8,762 bases of DNA. Source: DAISIK01 sp036822055 (GTDB lineage Bacteria; Verrucomicrobiota; Verrucomicrobiia; Opitutales; Puniceicoccaceae). The first letter of the stretch is position 1; the number at the start of each line of letters is the position of its first letter. The stretch lies in assembly GCA_036822055.1 (NCBI GenBank), contig DAISIK010000052.1:1-8762 (forward strand). Direction: 5' to 3'. The notes under the pieces were generated by a model. That model did no database searches, was not told the DNA's origin, and saw only the letters and a list, made by a program, of their open reading frames with translations. A program made the position numbers and the translations under genes. This document shows, piece by piece, positions 6,581-8,762 of this stretch.

Positions 6581-7219
6581 ATGGACAGCATCTCTGCCAA
6601 GACTGCACTAGCCTCAGGGCTGGACACCCCGAAGGTGGCCGTGGTGGCGGAGGACGATGCCCTGGTAGAGCAAGTGCGGGAGGGGGATCTCGGAGCCTTC
6701 GACAAATTGGTGAGGAAATACCGCGAGAGGATTTACTCCACCCTCTATCACCTGACGTCGAACCGTGAAGATGCTGCGGATCTTGCCCAGGAGGCCTTCA
6801 TCAAAGCATTTCGTTCGATTCATAAGTTTCGCGGCCAGTCAAACTTCTACACCTGGCTCTACCGGATCGCGGTGAACACGGCTTTGAGTGCGCTTAGGCG
6901 CAAGCGGACGAGGAAGTTTTTCAGCTTTGAGGAGATGGATGAGAACGCCTCGGCTGAGCTTCTGTCGAAGGTGAGTTCGGTGTCCAGCGGGGCGGAGCGG
7001 CCCCTTTTGTTGCGGGAACTGCAAGAAAAATTGAACGAAGCGCTCCATCGTTTGTCTCCTAAGCATCGAGTGGTAATCGTTTTATTCGAAATCGAAGGTA
7101 TGGCACACGAGGAAATTGCATCAATCTTAGGCGTCTCGGTAGGAACCGTCCGCTCAAGACTTCACTATTCCAAGCACCACCTGCGGGGGATGCTTCAACC
7201 TTATCTCCGGGAAGCTTAA
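6581..7219 (+). CDS. ECF-type RNA polymerase sigma factor (RpoE-like)
   Basis: A 212-residue alternative sigma factor that directs RNA polymerase to a stress or envelope regulon. Region 2 (residues ~38-105) is clear: GAFDKLVRKYRERIYSTLYHLT, the -10 recognition segment DAADLAQEAFIKAFRSIHKF, and FYTWLYRIAVNTALSALRRKR. Region 4 (~148-205) contains LSPKHRVVIVLFEIEGMAHEEIA and the helix-turn-helix LGVSVGTVRSRLHYSKHHLR, which binds the -35. The linker between them (~110-145, Ser/Glu-rich) is short, so there is no region 3. The N-terminal ~24 residues before DDALVEQVREGD are not conserved-looking. ATG 6581 has GAGGG touching it and GAGGGG 13 nt upstream, neither well placed; GTG 6632 is an alternative start. 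It heads a tight gene set (4-bp then 0-bp gaps) with a membrane protein and an HtrA-like protein. Confidence 0.95.
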   Translation: MDSISAKTALASGLDTPKVAVVAEDDALVEQVREGDLGAFDKLVRKYRERIYSTLYHLTSNREDAADLAQEAFIKAFRSIHKFRGQSNFYTWLYRIAVNTALSALRRKRTRKFFSFEEMDENASAELLSKVSSVSSGAERPLLLRELQEKLNEALHRLSPKHRVVIVLFEIEGMAHEEIASILGVSVGTVRSRLHYSKHHLRGMLQPYLREA

Positions 7220-7223
7220 TTTG

Positions 7224-7778
7224 ATGGCTGGTCGCTACCGAGGAGATTGCGAGAGAGACGACCTCTCCAACTTGTTTGAGCTAAAAAAGTTGGAGAGACC
7301 GACAGAAGCTTACTGGGAGGGTTTTGATCGCGAGCTGAAGCAGAAGCTCGTCCAGAAGTTGGTAGAACCTCCGGTCTCCCGTCGCCTCATCTCCCGGTTT
7401 GGTGCTTCATTTTCGAGTGCCTCGGTGCTGATCTCCTCCGTGGTGGCATCTTTGCTAGCGCTGGCGGCAATTGGATTGGTTCCTGTCGTTACTGACCGGC
7501 AACAGGGAGGAGTTTCAGGCGGGATCGCACTGGACGGATCGAGTAAAAAGCCCTCCGAGCAGGCCGCTGGTGGTTGGTCGGAGAAGGCTCCTCTTGAGCT
7601 GGATGTCTACCACCGTCCCTCGGACGAGCGGTTTCAGTTTTCCCGTGCGGGGGGCGAGTTCTCTTTTGAGGACCTCTCCCTGAGCGAGAGTTCGGATTTG
7701 GTGTTTGTGACCGAATCCTTCTCAACCCCGAAGCTCGGGGTGGAGAAAAGGAGGCTTCGAACCTCGTTTGCCAACTAG
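7224..7778 (+). CDS. Single-pass membrane protein, candidate anti-sigma factor
   Basis: A 184-residue protein without a domain I can name. It starts 4 nt after the sigma-factor stop. A TTG at 7221 directly before the ATG is a formal alternative. Residues ~1-60 are charged and helical (DDLSNLFELKKLERPTEAYWEGFDRELKQKLVQKLVE). One membrane span follows at ~67-89 (SVLISSVVASLLALAAIGLVPVV), and then ~95 Ser/Glu-rich residues of low-complexity character that should lie outside the membrane. Basic residues before the span (SRRLISRF) fit an N-in orientation. Position and topology match membrane anti-sigma factors such as RseA. However, the zinc-binding HxxxCxxC motif is absent (only one Cys, residue 9), and the N-terminal region does not obviously look like an RseA-type domain. 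An anti-sigma role is therefore inference. The stop codon abuts the next gene's start. Confidence 0.7.
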   Translation: MAGRYRGDCERDDLSNLFELKKLERPTEAYWEGFDRELKQKLVQKLVEPPVSRRLISRFGASFSSASVLISSVVASLLALAAIGLVPVVTDRQQGGVSGGIALDGSSKKPSEQAAGGWSEKAPLELDVYHRPSDERFQFSRAGGEFSFEDLSLSESSDLVFVTESFSTPKLGVEKRRLRTSFAN

Positions 7779-8762
7779 GTGAGGGTTCGTTGGGTAGTTG
7801 TCCCAAGGTGGGCGGCATTGGTGTTTCTGGGGTGGAGCTGCCTCTTCGCCGACGACACCTACTTCGGGTTGCAGAATCGGGTTATTGAGGTGTTTGATCG
7901 CCGCTGGGATGCGGTGGTTCGCGTCAAAGCCGGATCGGAAGAGACAAACGAGTTGGGTGAGACGAAGTGGACGGTGCGGGTCGGTAGTGGTTTTTTTTCC
8001 AGTGCCGATGGGTTAATCGTGGCTACCTTTCGGGCGGTCGAGGGAGCAGAGCGGTTGCGCTATGAATACCTTGACCGGACCTATGATGCGGTACTGGTGG
8101 GGGCGGATCCGACTACCAATCTGGCGCTCCTACGGGCGGTGGAACGGCCTGAGGTAATCGACTTTGTTCCTGTCATGGACTCGGGGATGCCGCGGATCGG
8201 AACCTTTGTTCTATCGATTTCGTGTGCATTGGAGTTTGACCCGGCCCCCTCGATCGGACTGGTTTCGGGGCATGAGGACCGGTTCGGGAATCGGGTGTTT
8301 CCGACCCGTTATCTGAGGGCGTCTATTCCGGCGAACCCCGGGGAGGGTGGATCACCAGTTTTCGATTTGGAAGGACGTTTTCTGGGGGTGTTAATCGCGT
8401 CCCTCCCTGAGGTGAATTCTTCCTACATCATTCCGAGCCGCGCGGTGATTCGCGTTTTGGAAGGGCTCGGTCGAGGCGGGGAGGTGGAGTACGGGTGGAT
8501 CGGAATTGAGGTGGAGGAGCGTCCAAAAGGTCAGAATGGCAAGGGACTTTTTGTGATGTCACTGGACCGGGGGGGGCCGGCCCAGAGGGCAGGGATCGAG
8601 GAGAACGACGAGATCGTGAACGTCGATGGCGACTCGATTCGCAATGTGGGAGATTTGCGGAACCGCTTCTTTTTCGCCCGAATCGGGGAGACCCTCACGA
8701 TGACGATACGACGCGGTGAGGAGTTCAGGACCTTTGCGGTGCCGGTCCTGGAAAAGCCTTAA
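7779..8762 (+). CDS. HtrA/DegP-like secreted protein with PDZ domain, catalytic triad lost (pseudoprotease)
   Basis: A 327-residue protein. A Sec signal (residues 1-24, cleavage likely at LFA-DD) leads to a trypsin-like fold (~35-225) and one PDZ domain (~238-325: YGWIGIEVEE, GLFVMSLDRGGPAQRAGIEENDEIVNVDG). The protease landmarks are all there, but each catalytic residue is changed. GSGFFSSADGLIVATFRAV has Arg85 where the TNNHVV His sits. DPTTNLALLR has Asn114 where the DLA Asp sits. NPGEGGSPVFD has Gly190 where the GNSGGP Ser sits. It is thus very probably not a serine protease. It may bind peptides through the PDZ domain and act as a sensor, chaperone or scaffold in the periplasm. The frame is intact through to TAA at the very end of the window. 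The start is GTG 7779, immediately after the previous stop, with no ribosome-binding site nearby, so translational coupling is likely. Confidence 0.9.
   Translation: MRVRWVVVPRWAALVFLGWSCLFADDTYFGLQNRVIEVFDRRWDAVVRVKAGSEETNELGETKWTVRVGSGFFSSADGLIVATFRAVEGAERLRYEYLDRTYDAVLVGADPTTNLALLRAVERPEVIDFVPVMDSGMPRIGTFVLSISCALEFDPAPSIGLVSGHEDRFGNRVFPTRYLRASIPANPGEGGSPVFDLEGRFLGVLIASLPEVNSSYIIPSRAVIRVLEGLGRGGEVEYGWIGIEVEERPKGQNGKGLFVMSLDRGGPAQRAGIEENDEIVNVDGDSIRNVGDLRNRFFFARIGETLTMTIRRGEEFRTFAVPVLEKP

Noticed and set aside
7832..7845. Lipobox at LGWSC in the HtrA-like signal peptide
   Set aside because: Trp at the -2 position does not fit a lipobox; a type I cleavage after LFA is more likely.
7779..8762. 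HtrA-like gene as a decaying pseudogene
   Set aside because: The frame is intact from signal peptide to PDZ with a normal stop, and structural Gly/Pro residues of the fold are kept; only the catalytic residues are changed.

Overview
The window looks like ordinary chromosomal DNA from a moderately GC-rich (by eye high-50s %) Gram-negative bacterium. A member of the Verrucomicrobiota (Opitutae-like) is my best guess. It rests on protein character, sparse Shine-Dalgarno sequences, several non-ATG starts and a lipoprotein/outer-envelope style of gene content, and not on a marker gene. I see no transposase, integrase, phage gene, CRISPR array or long repeat. Coding density is very high: the longest gap between genes is about 190 bp, and several neighbours overlap.

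Layout. (1) Positions 1-1111 (+): the 3' end of S-adenosylhomocysteine hydrolase, a possible terminator, a tRNA-Lys(CUU) with encoded CCA, and a small single-domain cupin with a degenerate metal motif. (2) Positions 1178-3455 (+): a SulP-family anion transporter with a C-terminal STAS domain, overlapped at its end by a small unrecognised lipoprotein. (3) Positions 4693-3340 (-): an orphan OmpR/PhoB-type response regulator followed, with overlap, by an Ada/Ogt-type alkylguanine-DNA alkyltransferase. The 3' end of the latter runs antisense through the last 116 bp of the lipoprotein gene. (4) A 103-bp AT-rich divergent promoter region separates the response regulator from hisG (+, 4797-5681), a long-form ATP phosphoribosyltransferase. 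hisG meets, with a 4-bp tail-to-tail overlap, a membrane-anchored TPR/YfgM-like protein (-, 6391-5678). (5) Positions 6581-8762 (+): a tight three-gene set of ECF sigma factor, single-pass membrane protein and secreted HtrA/DegP-like protein with a PDZ domain.

The most interesting part is region 5. The gene order resembles the RpoE-RseA-DegS envelope-stress logic (sigma factor, membrane-bound regulator, periplasmic PDZ protease). However, the HtrA-like protein has lost all three catalytic residues: His is Arg85, Asp is Asn114 and Ser is Gly190. The reading frame and fold motifs are otherwise intact, so it is best read as a pseudoprotease, perhaps a sensor or scaffold. The middle protein has the size and topology of an anti-sigma factor but no anti-sigma domain I can recognise. 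The functional link between the three is inference from synteny and topology. The other genes are housekeeping or common accessory functions.
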